Shown: in pieces, positions 51,284-61,898 of the stretch
How the letters are laid out: every line of letters begins with the position of its first letter
Position numbering within the stretch: the stretch's first letter is position 1
From: Leptodactylus fallax
Taxonomy: Eukaryota > Chordata > Amphibia > Anura > Leptodactylidae
Length of the DNA: 64,000 nucleotides
Direction: 5' to 3'
Assembly: GCA_947044405.1 (NCBI GenBank)
Contig: CAMRHE010000012.1
Coordinates: 7,746,001-7,810,000, forward strand
The notes under the pieces: model-generated
Seen by the model: only the letters and a program-made list of their open reading frames with translations
Databases searched by the model: none
What the model was told of the DNA's origin: nothing
Program-made: the position numbers and the translations under genes

Positions 51284-53903
51284 CTACAATGGGACAAGAC
51301 ATCCTATGACGAAGTCCCTCTTCAACCATGTGTGCCTGTCCAGTGGTCCCAATCTCCAGAAGTCCCAATCTGGCGGTCTCTTCTTCCAAATTCCGGTTAC
51401 TCGACATTTCTGGTTTCTCATTAGTTTATCTGCTACGTCAAGATCCTGGCCATTCTGTGCAAAGGCAAGTTTTACTTCATCACCTTCACAATTCACCATA
51501 CAGGGGATCACATCATTTTCATCACATTTCTCACCATAGTCTTCAGCCATCCCATTGCATATCTTTGATTCCTTTAGTGAATAACCGTAAGAATCTTCAT
51601 CTTCTCCTATCATGAATCCACAGGAGCTCAGAGAGCAAATAACAAGTACTTCATGCACATCAATGTCTTTAGAGTATAACTGTTTCACGGGTACTTTTTC
51701 CGTAACCTTTATCTCAAAGCAAACTTTGCCATCACCATCAAGGCTTAGAAGTTTAGGAGACATAGGCTGCTTGCTCTCCTCTTTGTTTGAGATACACAAG
51801 CTCTGTACTGCAATATATTCTCCTTCTGCACGAGGGCCATACAGTACACCCTCACAGAATAGATCACGCTGAACTACATTTTCTGGTACGTCTTTAACAA
51901 CTGCCACATCATATATTGGAATGGTTTCTGTATAATGCTTCCACACCTGTACGGCAGCAGGAGAACCACTTCCATACTCTAGTCTTACCTCCTCTTTCTC
52001 ATACATATAACTTCCTGGAGGCATGTTGCGGTACTGTGATAGATTGCAAGAATTTTCATGCCAACCCCTTTCTGACAGTACAGGTGCTGGAGATATCGTC
52101 ATCTCAACATTCTCCAAGTTATTATCATTCTCTGTGCTAACACCGGAGGACTGGGATACCAAGTTTTCAACATCACAGTTTTTACTGTCAGTACCCAGAT
52201 GCCTTTTGGTTACAGGTTCTGGCTGCCTTAATGTCTCTGCTTTCTCTGCCTCTATGCTAGCAGCTTTCTCCAATTCTAATGCCTTCTGTAGTGCACAAAT
52301 CTCTGATTCCAGCTCCAGAACTTTCTTCATCGCCGCATTTCTCTGAGCAGCCTCTGTCTCAGTTTTTACTAGTGCACCTTGCAGCTCTGATTCTTTAGAG
52401 GTTAACAGGCTCTGCAGCCAGTCTTTCTCAGCTTCTAGTGCTGCCAGCTTTGAAGATAGGGCAGATGCCAACTGTTCAGTATTGGATAAAGACTGCTGCA
52501 ATCGATCGAATTCTTCTCTTTTAGATTCCACTTCGGTTTTTAACTGTTCAATCTGAAAAGTGCGCTCTTCCAACTTTATTTCTGACACATTTTTCTCATC
52601 TTCCATTTGTTTTAGTTTTGTACTAAGGTCAAGCTTCTGACAAGTTTCTTCTTGCAAAAGTTCCTGAGTGTCCTGAAGCTGAGATTCTAGTGTAGAAAAA
52701 TCTTTGGAAAGTTTGATAAACTTGCTGTCTGCTTGAGAAAGAAGCCTTGTGACATTATTCAATTCCACCTGCAGTCCATTTGCCTTCTCTAGTAGTTCTG
52801 CTTGAAACCTGTCCCCTTCTGTGACTTTTAGTTGCAGCACTTGAAGTTGAGTCTCTACTTTTTTGTGACTCTCCTGTAAGGTTTGCACTTTCTGAGCATG
52901 AACAGACGACATCTCCATCAATTCTTTGTCTTTATTTTTCACCAAAAAAGACAATTTCTCTTTATCTTCACAAGATCCTGACAGCGCCCTCTCCAGGCTA
53001 CATATTCTAGCTTTGAGTTCCCTTTCTCTTTGTTCCAGAACTCCAGCTCTGCTCCGCCATTCGTTGATTTCACTATTTAGGCAAACCTGCTTTAGTGCAT
53101 GCAAGTTTTGCTCTGACTGCAATGTCTGCACCACAGATTCTAAATTGCTCTCTTGGTCAGACACCTCCTTCCGCAGCTCTGCAATTTCATTTTCTTTGTC
53201 AGTTAATGCAGCAGAAAGTTTTTCACACTTCCTGACTTGGTTATCCAGACATTCTGACTGACACTGCAAAAATTCACTTCTCTCACGTTTAGCAGTTTCA
53301 AGGTCATCTCTTAATTTTTCAATGACACTTTCTTTGACAATGGAGTCTTGGCCATGCTGCTCCTTTAAATCCTGCAATTGCTTCTCAAGCACTTGCTTTT
53401 TTTCCACACTCTGTAGGACTTTATTAGGTAGAGCGCATTTCATTTCTGCAAACTCTTTCTTAGTGACACAGTCCATTCCAGGCAAACTCAGTACCACATT
53501 TTCACAATGACTAGGATATAAACTCTTTATAGTCTCAAGTTCTTTCTTTAAGGTTCTCTTTTTCTGATACCTCAAGTTGCCATCTCCAATCAGATATTTC
53601 ATCTTCATACATGAACCTGATGGTTTTAATCTCATCTTGAAGCTGCTGCACCATAATATTTTCATCTTTGGCGCTTTCATGCACTCGAGTATGAGACATA
53701 CAGTCAACAGGGACATATTCATTCATAGAACAGAGGTGCTTTAGAAAAACTGAGTCACTCTCATGCAACCCTTTATCTTTACTTGCATTCCACATGCTCT
53801 GTTCCGGGTTTTGTGTCTCTCTGCATTCAGACTTCTGCACTAATAAACCTGTGCATAACTTCTCTGCTTTTTTACAAGCTGAAATTCTCTTTTTCTTGCC
53901 CAT
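51284..53903 (-). CDS. Chimeric coiled-coil + hnRNP U-type SPRY protein of the LTR element (one frameshift)
   Basis: The likely start is ATG at 53901-53903 ([15 protein letters not shown]) with a strong context (A at -3, G at +4). This frame runs to 53535. A one-base insertion near 53540 (in an AAAGAAAG stretch) moves the reading into the frame that stays open to the stop at 51284; the two parts together give about 870 codons without introns. From N to C: a Lys-rich start, a long heptad-rich coiled coil of about 440 residues, a myosin II rod-like stretch inside it (52589-52864), a Ser/Asn/Glu-rich linker, then an hnRNP U-like SPRY segment (51431-51730) and a 48-residue tail unlike hnRNP U. 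The stop lies only about 22 bp before the polypurine tract. No gag, zinc-knuckle or enzyme motif is seen. Function is unknown; it may act as a scaffold or gag substitute, or be a passenger. Confidence 0.85.
51431..51730 (-). other. Segment similar to the SPRY domain of hnRNP U
   Basis: About 100 residues from [20 protein letters not shown] to NGQDLDVA. The phrases [21 protein letters not shown] and ENDVI, in this order and spacing, are those of the hnRNP U SPRY domain, about two thirds identical by eye. The start of the domain and the part after NGQDL are missing, as are the SAP, NTPase and RGG regions of the cellular protein. Several structural residues differ (for example the GWS motif reads CSL), so the fold may be impaired. 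Confidence 0.85.
52589..52864 (-). other. Segment similar to non-muscle myosin II heavy-chain rod
   Basis: About 92 residues from [14 protein letters not shown] to [10 protein letters not shown]. The phrases [32 protein letters not shown] and [16 protein letters not shown] match the MYH9-type rod closely, about 70 to 80 percent identical by eye against my memory of the family. The match is colinear and ungapped, far beyond generic coiled-coil similarity. Flanking residues do not match myosin. Confidence 0.8.
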
Positions 53904-54378
53904 GTTTTAATAACAAGATTACACAATATTCCACAGCAACCTTGGGTTCAACTGGCAGCAACTTTTTTTGCTATCTTCTGCAGTCACATGTATTCAAACA
54001 GTTAACTTATGTGGCACTACAACAACCAGCATTTTCTTCTGTCTTCCACAGAAAACATCAACATGGCACCATAGCCTTTCACATAGACTGTTTGCAGTAT
54101 CCAGCTTCTAAACACATTGCTTACTTTCTTGCCATCAGCAAACACTTCACAGACTTCTGTGCCACAGTATACACAAAGTCCATTCCCTGGATTCCTCTTC
54201 CAGAGTTTTACTTTCACCAGTTTTTACACACACTTTGCTATGTTGCAATTCACTCACCCCTTCCTGGGTTTCTCAGTTGAAATCACAGATTTCTTCCAGC
54301 TGTAGGCCACAATGCACACTTAGCAGTACTGCAGTCACCAACCACTTATCTTCCAGGACTTGCGTGGATCTCTTTACG
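53904..54378 (-). other. 5' leader of the LTR element
   Basis: About 475 bp between the primer-binding site and the first ATG of the chimeric frame. No gag-like ORF; only short ORFs. It may contain the packaging signal of the parent element, which cannot be seen directly. Confidence 0.5.
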
Positions 54379-54396
54379 CCCGAATCCGTAGCACCA
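54379..54396 (-). other. Candidate tRNA primer-binding site
   Basis: On the minus strand TGGTGCTACGGATTCGGG starts two bases after the 5' LTR. TGG pairs with the CCA end of a tRNA. I could not match the rest to a specific tRNA from memory. Confidence 0.6.
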
Positions 54397-54398
54397 TA

Positions 54399-54833
54399 TG
54401 CAACAACTTGGGGGAATTAATCTCAAATGGCAGCAGACTCCTGGTCCCGACAGTGGTGGTTGGCGGTTCTGGGCGCCGGAGAGATAGCGTTCAGACGGTC
54501 CAAGTGTAAAATAAACGGGCTTTATTCAGCTTACGTGCAACATAACAAAACAACAAAAAACCTAGGCCACAGTTAGGGCACTAACTGACTCCTTGAGTCC
54601 CTAACTAGCCACTGGGGCAATAAGAAGCTTGACTTAGTCTCTGTAAATCCTCTCTGGACCCCAGCCCTCTGGGGACAGACCGACTCTCTGTCATTGGCTG
54701 GTCCACCATTTCCTGCTTCCTGCAGGATACTCCAGCCTTCTGGAGTTACGCGCCCCACCCGAAAGTGTGGCTGAGAGCCTTTTCTGGCCTGGGCCTGAGT
54801 CACTCAATAGCGCCCTCTGGTTACATACTCACA
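54399..54833 (-). repeat. 5' LTR (minus orientation)
   Basis: 435 bp, TG...CA on the minus strand. It carries an AATAAA poly(A) signal on the minus strand (TTTATT at 54521-54526). No obvious TATA box was seen. Confidence 0.9.
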
Positions 54834-54837
54834 ACAT

Positions 54838-55480
54838 GTATACAGAATACAGTGCACTGCCAATGTGTAATGTTTCTCTCCAGCAAAGTATTCTTGTTGT
54901 TCTAAGAAGAGGGACAAGGCAGTAATAATGTAGTTAAATAAGAAAACAAAAACCTTGTTAAAATAGTAGCAAAGTTTAGCATGGCACTGATAACACACTG
55001 CAGCTTGTTGTCTTGCCACAAAACACTACAAAAACATTCACTAAAATAATTGAAATCCATTGAAAAGGTAAGGTGCCACAATGTAGTTTACAGATTAAGG
55101 GCCTGTTCACACATTGGACTTGAAGAGGAATTTAAAGCAGTCTTTCAACCCTGTGATCTCCGCCATGGCTTTTACTAACTGATTAGGCTCAGAGGAATAG
55201 GGCTAATCAGCGAAGTGTCTCTTACCGCGGGTTCTGCTTCTCAATCAGTTGCAGAATCCACCTCAAGACCCGGCAGGATGCTTATTTTTTTCAGGGCACT
55301 GTTTCAGTCTCTGCCTCCAATTGAATACAAAATGTAAAGCCAACCTTTATTACATCTCTATATAAAATTAATACAGTGCAGAGTGCAGAGTGGTACTGGA
55401 GAACAGACAGGTGAAAAACAGAACAAAGAAAGTAAAAAATACTACATTATGACTATGATATTTGCTGTAGGTTTTTCTGA
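54838..55480. other. Unassigned DNA, no gene seen
   Basis: No domain-like ORF. It resembles unique AT-rich DNA with no transposon ends recognised. Confidence 0.4.
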
Positions 55481-55489
55481 AATGCATTG

Positions 55490-56215
55490 TTATGTCACTT
55501 TCATTAAAGCGAAACAAAATTCTCTGGCAACTTTTAATTTTCTGGCAGTATTTGTTTCATAAATACATTTTGTAATATACTTTATTAACAAATTTTGAAT
55601 CCTTTCTGTCACATCCTGCATGATTTCACTCTTTCCCTTGTTTCTGTATTGAGAGCTCTTCCTGCCTCTCACTGAATGTTACTGTGCATGTGAGTACGGG
55701 CTGTATAATATGTAGCGAAAATGAGGGTGGGGAAGGGTCACTTCAAACAGTTTTATCTTGGACATTATAAAACGTACAAATTTTCTTTTGGTTTCATGTG
55801 AAAGAGGAAATTCTCTTATTATAGTGCTATCTAAATTATTTCCAGAGATATTACTGGCTGAAAACACAGATTGGGATTTTTATATATATTATACAGCTGC
55901 ATATAAATATTCTAATTCTAATTTCAGCCAGTTTGTACATTTTATAATGTCTGAGATATAACAGTTTGATGTGACCCTCCCCCACACTCATTTTCACTAC
56001 ATGTTAAATAGCTCCATACTTCCATACACAGTAACATTCAGCGAGAGGTAGGAACAGCTCTTAATACAGAAACAAGGGAAGAGTGCAAAAATGCAGGATT
56101 TCACAGAAAGGGTCCAAAATGTGTTAATAAAACATATCACAAATTGTATTACTGACACAAATACTGCCAGAAAATGAAAAGTTGTCTGAAAGTTTAGGTA
56201 CTCTTTAAATAGTTA
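55490..56215. repeat. Palindromic element of about 725 bp
   Basis: The left arm (about 55495-55800) and right arm (about 55915-56205) are imperfect inverted copies. Paired phrases include CTGGCAGTATTTG with CAAATACTGCCAG, CTTTCCCTTGTTTCTGTATT with AATACAGAAACAAGGGAAGA, and TGAATGTTACTGTG with a CACAGTAACATTCA copy. It carries no transposase ORF and fits a long fold-back MITE; the ends and target duplication are not certain. Confidence 0.7.
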
Positions 56216-59200
56216 TTAGATCCTGCCTGTTTGCATTGTATGGGCCAAAAAAGTTGAAGAGCTAAAGGAATCAATTGTTTAACAGTTTCTTAAAACAATC
56301 CAGTGTTAGGCTTTGTGTCTAAAACACGCTCTAAATGTATTTTGATACTTATATGTAACTAGTAAATTCAGCAATACATACATGTATGGTTTGCCGCATA
56401 CATACTGTATGGTTTCTAATAGTAGTTATTTAGCACCTATTCTGACCACTAATTAATTCTGCTGGATGACTGTATTTTCACCTTGTCAACTACTAATGTT
56501 AGAATTCTATTGAGTTCAAGTTTGGCAAGCGACAAATCACATTTTTGGATCGGCACCTTCCTGAACTAAGAGAAACCACTGACTGATGTACTTGAAGTTT
56601 ATCTGTGTGTTGATTGAGATGATACTATGGTTCACCTTAATGTTTATAATATTTTTAAGAAGTGAACCTCTAATCAGATTACATAATCCTCTTCTTGTAA
56701 TTTTTACAAAGGGTTTTTACTAATCACATCTTTTTGTTCCATAAAATACAACACTTATGAAGAATGCTATGCCATTTTTCATGCTTAGACACTGTTAACA
56801 TTGCAAAGTGTAATTAATTTAAGGTGATAAATCTTTCCATTAACATTATACACGTCTCCACTATTAAGTTTCCTTCCATATATAACTTTGTCTGTTTAAA
56901 AGGATTCATCAAAAGAAATCTTGTCCACATTCAATGACTGCATACACTTACATGACATTATAAAGATTTATATAACCTTTTATTCTTATGACTCCACCAT
57001 TTACATTACAGAAAAGAAAAAAAAAAGAATATGTGTGGTTTCTACATAGCCCTGTTCATCCATGAAAAAAACCATATGTGTCGAGCTATTGTTTATTCCA
57101 TGGTAGTCATTTCATTCCAGTAAAGAGATATTCACAGAAGTAGGTGCTCGAGATCAACTCCAGAAACTTCTGCCCATGTAATGACTTTCTACTCCTTCCA
57201 CAGATCTAGAGCAAGTTCCTGCAGTTGACATGGCTACCTGTCTACAAATATACTTCATGCATATTGCTTTCCTGGATTAATAGGACTCTGAATGAAACCT
57301 TTTCTTCATCATTTTATTGTTCTACACAAGGCCCCCATACACGTAGCAAAAATGTCAGCCAAATCAGACAATTTCCAAAGGGATGACCAACAGTCTTATA
57401 CATATAGCATCATTCCAAATTTCCCCCTGTACTCCATATTTTTGCTGTTAGCATAACAGCAATACAGATGTTCTAGCCTTAACATAGTTTGAATTCAGAC
57501 AAGGACACCAAATTCTCATGAAATCAAATCCAAGTCAAATCAAACAATATTGTGTCATCCTAACAAAACTCATGATAATCCATAATTAACTGAGCAAAAA
57601 ATGTGTAGTCTCATACAGATATATACAGGATATCAAAGAATTGTCCTGAAATTCTGTGACACACATCTGTACAAGTCCAGCCATGAGGAAAAGTAGGGAA
57701 GGACATATCTGCACTTCCCTAGCCTTCATAGATACACCCCTAGCTTCACTCCACAGCGGCCTGCAGTTGAGTGTCCCAGGCATTGTTGGGGGTGGGGGCA
57801 CAGTCTGCCTCCAATAAGCTGGCATACATTATTGGATGGTGTAACCTCTTAGCAACTTTGTGCGGCTAATTTTTGAGGATGCTCCACAGGGTCAACGTAT
57901 ATACCAGGCTTACCACATCCAATATATATAAATATCAGATACTTGTGTGATACCTGTGTGAGAATGTATGATGATAACATGCTGTTATAATATATTCTGT
58001 TATCATATATGTTTCTTCTTATACATCTGGCTATTCTGATGCCATGTATTCTTAAACTTGGATCTGCATGAACTATTTTATTCTATATAACAGTGGAGTT
58101 CTATATGTATAGTCCATGCATTGTTTATTGTAGTCTTCACTTGGAGTTATCATACTGATCCTTATTTTTTTTTGTACAGAAAGTGATGAAAATTATGTTT
58201 CTATGACTGGGCAATGTTCCATTACTGATGACTAATGTCAGCCTTCTTATTGACTCCTAACTGAGAAAGGTCTAGTGGTACCAAAATGTCCAATACTAAT
58301 TCAGTCACTATAATAACACTATTTAATGCATATCAGCTACTAACTGCCTAGAGGCACTTTATCACCTACATCATATTTATTTTCTAGTTTGTGCTAAATT
58401 TCACTCACAACATACAATTGTATTTGTTTTGGTACCCATATACTAGCTCAAGGTAGGGACATACCAATATCTGTTATAACTTGGCAGCTTATGAGGTGTT
58501 TGTACCATACAGGTAGCCCTGTCACTGATACAAACCATGGGATATCTCATTTTAGCAGAGGTGTAACTCATGGGCTTACCATGTGCCATCTATAATACTG
58601 GTGTCTTCTAATGTTCTATAGGCTGAGACTATGTGGCCCAGTAGTATCTACTACCTCTGCCCCTCTATAGCTATACCCATGCACTTTAGGTTAAACTCAT
58701 CCTCTATAAACATGTGTGTACAGCGCTACATACATTTTTCTCTCCAAAATTATTGGAAAATAAAGGAAAAGCAAACTGGACTAAAGTTCCATCGTATAAA
58801 ATATAAGAAAAGGAAGCCTTCACAAAGACTCTAATTTAATATTTACCTAATGCATGCTTCGGACATCTGATTTAACTTTTAGTCTGTATTTAATATGGAT
58901 TTTATCTGCTACAACGCACATGATTTTACATGCTTATGTGCTTTATTACTATAACTATTTAAACCAAAGAAAACATATTTTATTCCTTTGTTATTTAATA
59001 GTGACAAAATATGAATTCCATTAATCATATTATGCATATGCTCAGGTATAAATTAAGGTATTGGTTTTGAGTTGCTAAAATATTTAGATAAAAACTGGCA
59101 AACATAATAAATGACTGCTAAAACATTAAAGAAACATTACTTTGTAGTCATGTAACCCATTCCATAAAAGCATAATAATAAGCTAAACAAAGAGTATGTT

Positions 59201-59994
59201 CTGTCCTCATTGATTATTTAGCTGTGTGATTTATAGGATGCTTATTATTGTGAGTATGATTGACTTAAAACAATTGGTCTATAATGAAATCTATTGCCGT
59301 TTAAGAGTTTACAGATTACATCAGAGTGTTTCACAATGGGATCAAATAACAGATCATTTCAGATATTTTCTCTGTAGTTAATATAAAACAGATCTTAAGT
59401 GGTAGGATTCACACAAATATACGGTACACATTCACATATAAATAAATAAATAAATAATAAATAAACACACCATATTTGATTGATCTTTAAAAAAATAGTA
59501 TCCATTCAATTTGGCTAACCTGGGGAGGCCGAATCACGTGGCAGATTTGTTGCAGTACAGTGTAAGTGAATAATATTTTACATATCTTCTTTTAACAGTT
59601 GGTATACACTGTGTAATACATAGGAGATCCCCTCTATGACATATGTCCCAATAGGCCCAGATAGGGAACTCAGTTAACCACACCATGTAAGAAAACAATT
59701 ACACTTTTTAACTACCTAAATCTTGAGTGTTAATATATAATATTTCTGGAAAGATATTGCAGCTGAAGAGGTCAAGAGGACAAAGGGCTCTTTGTTGACT
59801 CCATTTAAGGCTGCATTGTACACCATTAATGTCATTGTATTGTAAATACAAGGGGAGTCAGATCTACTGCAAGGATAAATATAGAATGGTTTACAAAACC
59901 AATAAAATAAAAACATATACATAACGTGCAGTCCCCAGGTAAATAATTTAAAAAAATGTCCAGATAGCACTGACCAATTAATAACTAATAGAGC
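56216..59994. other. Long unique AT-rich stretch, no gene seen
   Basis: Only short ORFs. A (TAAA)n tract lies at 59438-59466. The segment at about 57655-57705 repeats one near 35560. A CTGAGAAAGGTCTAGTGG phrase at 58261 resembles a dispersed amphibian repeat. No exon-like conservation could be judged by eye. Confidence 0.45.
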
Positions 59995-60075
59995 AGGGGT
60001 AGGCAACCTTCGGCACTCCAGCTGTTGTAAAATTACAACTCCCAGTATGCATACTTGCTCTGCTGTTCTTGGAAT
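59995..60075. mobile_element. hAT-type MITE end fragment
   Basis: CAGGGGTAGGCAACCTTCGG, then CTCCAGCTGTTG and ACAACTCCCAGTATGC are phrases of a widespread vertebrate hAT MITE. Only one end is present. Confidence 0.5.
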
Positions 60076-60258
60076 TCCCATGAAAGTGAATGAAGCATAT
60101 TGGGAAGGTTGTACTACCTCAGTAATAGAGAATATTACAAAAACAGTATATAATGAATATATAAAGAGACAGAGAATACAATTAAGATAGAAGTTCCTGT
60201 TTGCTGCCACACATCCCCTTAGGAGTGAAGAATGCCCAAGACCATTGGTAGGAAAGTA

Positions 60259-61896
60259 CAGTACAGACCAAAAGTTTGGAAACACCTTCTCATTCCAAGA
60301 TTTTTCTGTATTTTCATGACTATAAAAATTGTAGATTCACACTGAAGGCATCAAAACTATGAATTAACACATGTGGAATTATATACTGAACAAAAAAGTG
60401 TGAAACAACTGAAAATATGTCTTATATTCTAGGTTTTTCAAAGTAGCCACCTTTTGCTTTGATTACTGCTTTGCACACTCTTGGCATTCTCTTGATGAGC
60501 TTCAAGAGGTAATCACCTGAAATGGTCTTCTAACAGTCTTGAAGGAGTTCCCAGAAAGGAATAGCACTTGTTGGCCCTTTTGCCTTCACTCTGCGGTCCA
60601 GCTCACCCCAAACCATCTCGATTGGGTTCAGGTCTGGTGACTGTGGAGGCCAGGTCATCTGGCGTAGCACCCCATCACTCTCCTTCTTGGTCAAATAGCC
60701 CTTACACAGTCTGGAGGTGTGTTTGGGGTCATTGTCCTGTTGAAAAATAAATGATGGTCCAACTAAACGCAAACCGGATGGAATAGCATGCCGCTGCAAG
60801 ATGCTGTGGTAACCATGCTGGTTCAGTATTTCTTCAATTTTTGAATAAATCCCCAACAGTGTCACCAGCAAAGCACCCCCACACCATCACACCTCCTCCT
60901 CCTCCTCCATGCTTCACGGTGGGAACCAGGCATGTAGAGTCCATTCGTTCACCTTTTCTGCGTTGCACAAAGACACAGTGGTTGGAACCAAAGATCTTAA
61001 ATTTGGACTCATCAGATCAAAGCACAGATTTCCACAGGTCTAATGTCCATTCCTTGTGTTCTTTAGCCCAAACAAGTCTCTTCTGCTTGTTGCCTGTCCT
61101 TAGCAGTGGTTTCCTAGCAGCTATTTTACCATGAAGGCCTGCTACACACAGTCTCCTCTTAACAGTTGTTGTAGAGATGTGTCTGCTGCTAGAACTCTGT
61201 GTGGCATTGACCTGGTCTCTAATCTGAGCTGCTGTTAACCTGCGATTTCTGAGGCTGGTGACTCGGATGAACTTATCCTCCGCAGCAGAGGTGACTCTTG
61301 GTCTTCCTTTCCTGGGGCGGTCCTCATGTGAGCCAGTTTCTTTGTAGCGCTTGATGGTTTTGGCCACTGCACTTGGGGACACTTTCAAAGTTTTCCCAAT
61401 TTTTCGGACTGACTGACCTTCATTTCTTAAAGTAATGATGGCCACTCGTTTTTCTTTACTTAGCTGCTTTTTTTCTTGCCATAATACAAATTATAACACT
61501 CCATTCAGTAGGACTATCAGCTGTGTATCCACCTGACTTCTGAACAACAAAACTGATGGTCCCAACCCCATTTATAAGGCAAGAAATCCCACTTATTAAA
61601 CCTGACAGGGCACACCTGTGAAGTGAAAACCATTTCAGGTGACTACCTCTTTAAGCTCATCAAGAGAATGCCAAGAGTGTGCAAAGCAGTAATCAAAGCA
61701 AAAGGTGGCTGCTTTGAAGAACCTAGAATATAAGACATATTTTCAGTTGTTTCACACTTTTTTGTTAAATATCTAATTCCACATGTGTTAATTCATAGTT
61801 TTGATGCCTTCAGTGTGAATCTACAATTTTTATAGTCATGAAAATACAGAAAACTCTTGGAATTAGAAGGTGTGTCCAAACATTTGGTCTGTACTG
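60259..61896 (-). pseudogene. Near full-length Tc1 element with dead transposase (CAGTACAGACCAAA family)
   Basis: The termini CAGTACAGACCAAAAGTTTG and an inverted right end reading TTGGTCTGTACTG are each flanked by TA (60257-60258, 61897-61898). The minus-strand transposase starts at 61480-61482. An extra A in a run at 61466-61473 shifts the frame; it is then open from 61445 (MAIITLRNEGQSVRKIGKTL, helix-turn-helix) to a TGA at 61017-61019, where the family has the Trp before SDES. Downstream, the Gly-rich [16 protein letters not shown] and PDLNPIEMVW blocks are readable, with a second one-base insertion in a T run near 60840. Three lesions in all. It is a different family from the other Tc1 copies. 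Confidence 0.9.
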
Positions 61897-61898
61897 TA

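Larger units (their letters stand above)
50824..54833 (-). mobile_element. Complete non-autonomous LTR retrotransposon carrying a chimeric host-like gene
   Basis: Two direct repeats of 425 and 435 bp bound a 3150-bp interior. The LTRs start TGTGAGTATG and end in GTTGCA/GTCGCA on the minus strand. ACAT lies outside both ends (50820-50823 and 54834-54837), a 4-bp target duplication as made by many Ty3/gypsy-type integrases. A TGG-starting primer-binding-site candidate and a polypurine tract are in the right places for minus-strand transcription. The interior has no reverse transcriptase, protease, RNase H or integrase motif, so it depends on another element for movement. The LTRs differ at about 22 positions (roughly 5 percent) plus one 10-bp deletion, so this copy is not recent. 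Confidence 0.9.

Noticed and set aside
52926..53261. Plus-strand ORFs opposite the chimeric gene
   Set aside because: They are Ser/Leu-rich shadows of the Glu/Lys-rich coiled coil on the minus strand.
51284..53903. A simple processed retrogene of one host mRNA
   Set aside because: Myosin-like and hnRNP U-like parts come from different genes, there is no poly(A) tail, and LTRs with target duplication bound the unit.
59716..60285. 189-codon minus-strand ORF with hydrophobic stretches
   Set aside because: It runs through a hAT MITE fragment and into the Tc1 terminus at 60259, has no recognisable motif and no bias; a chance ORF.
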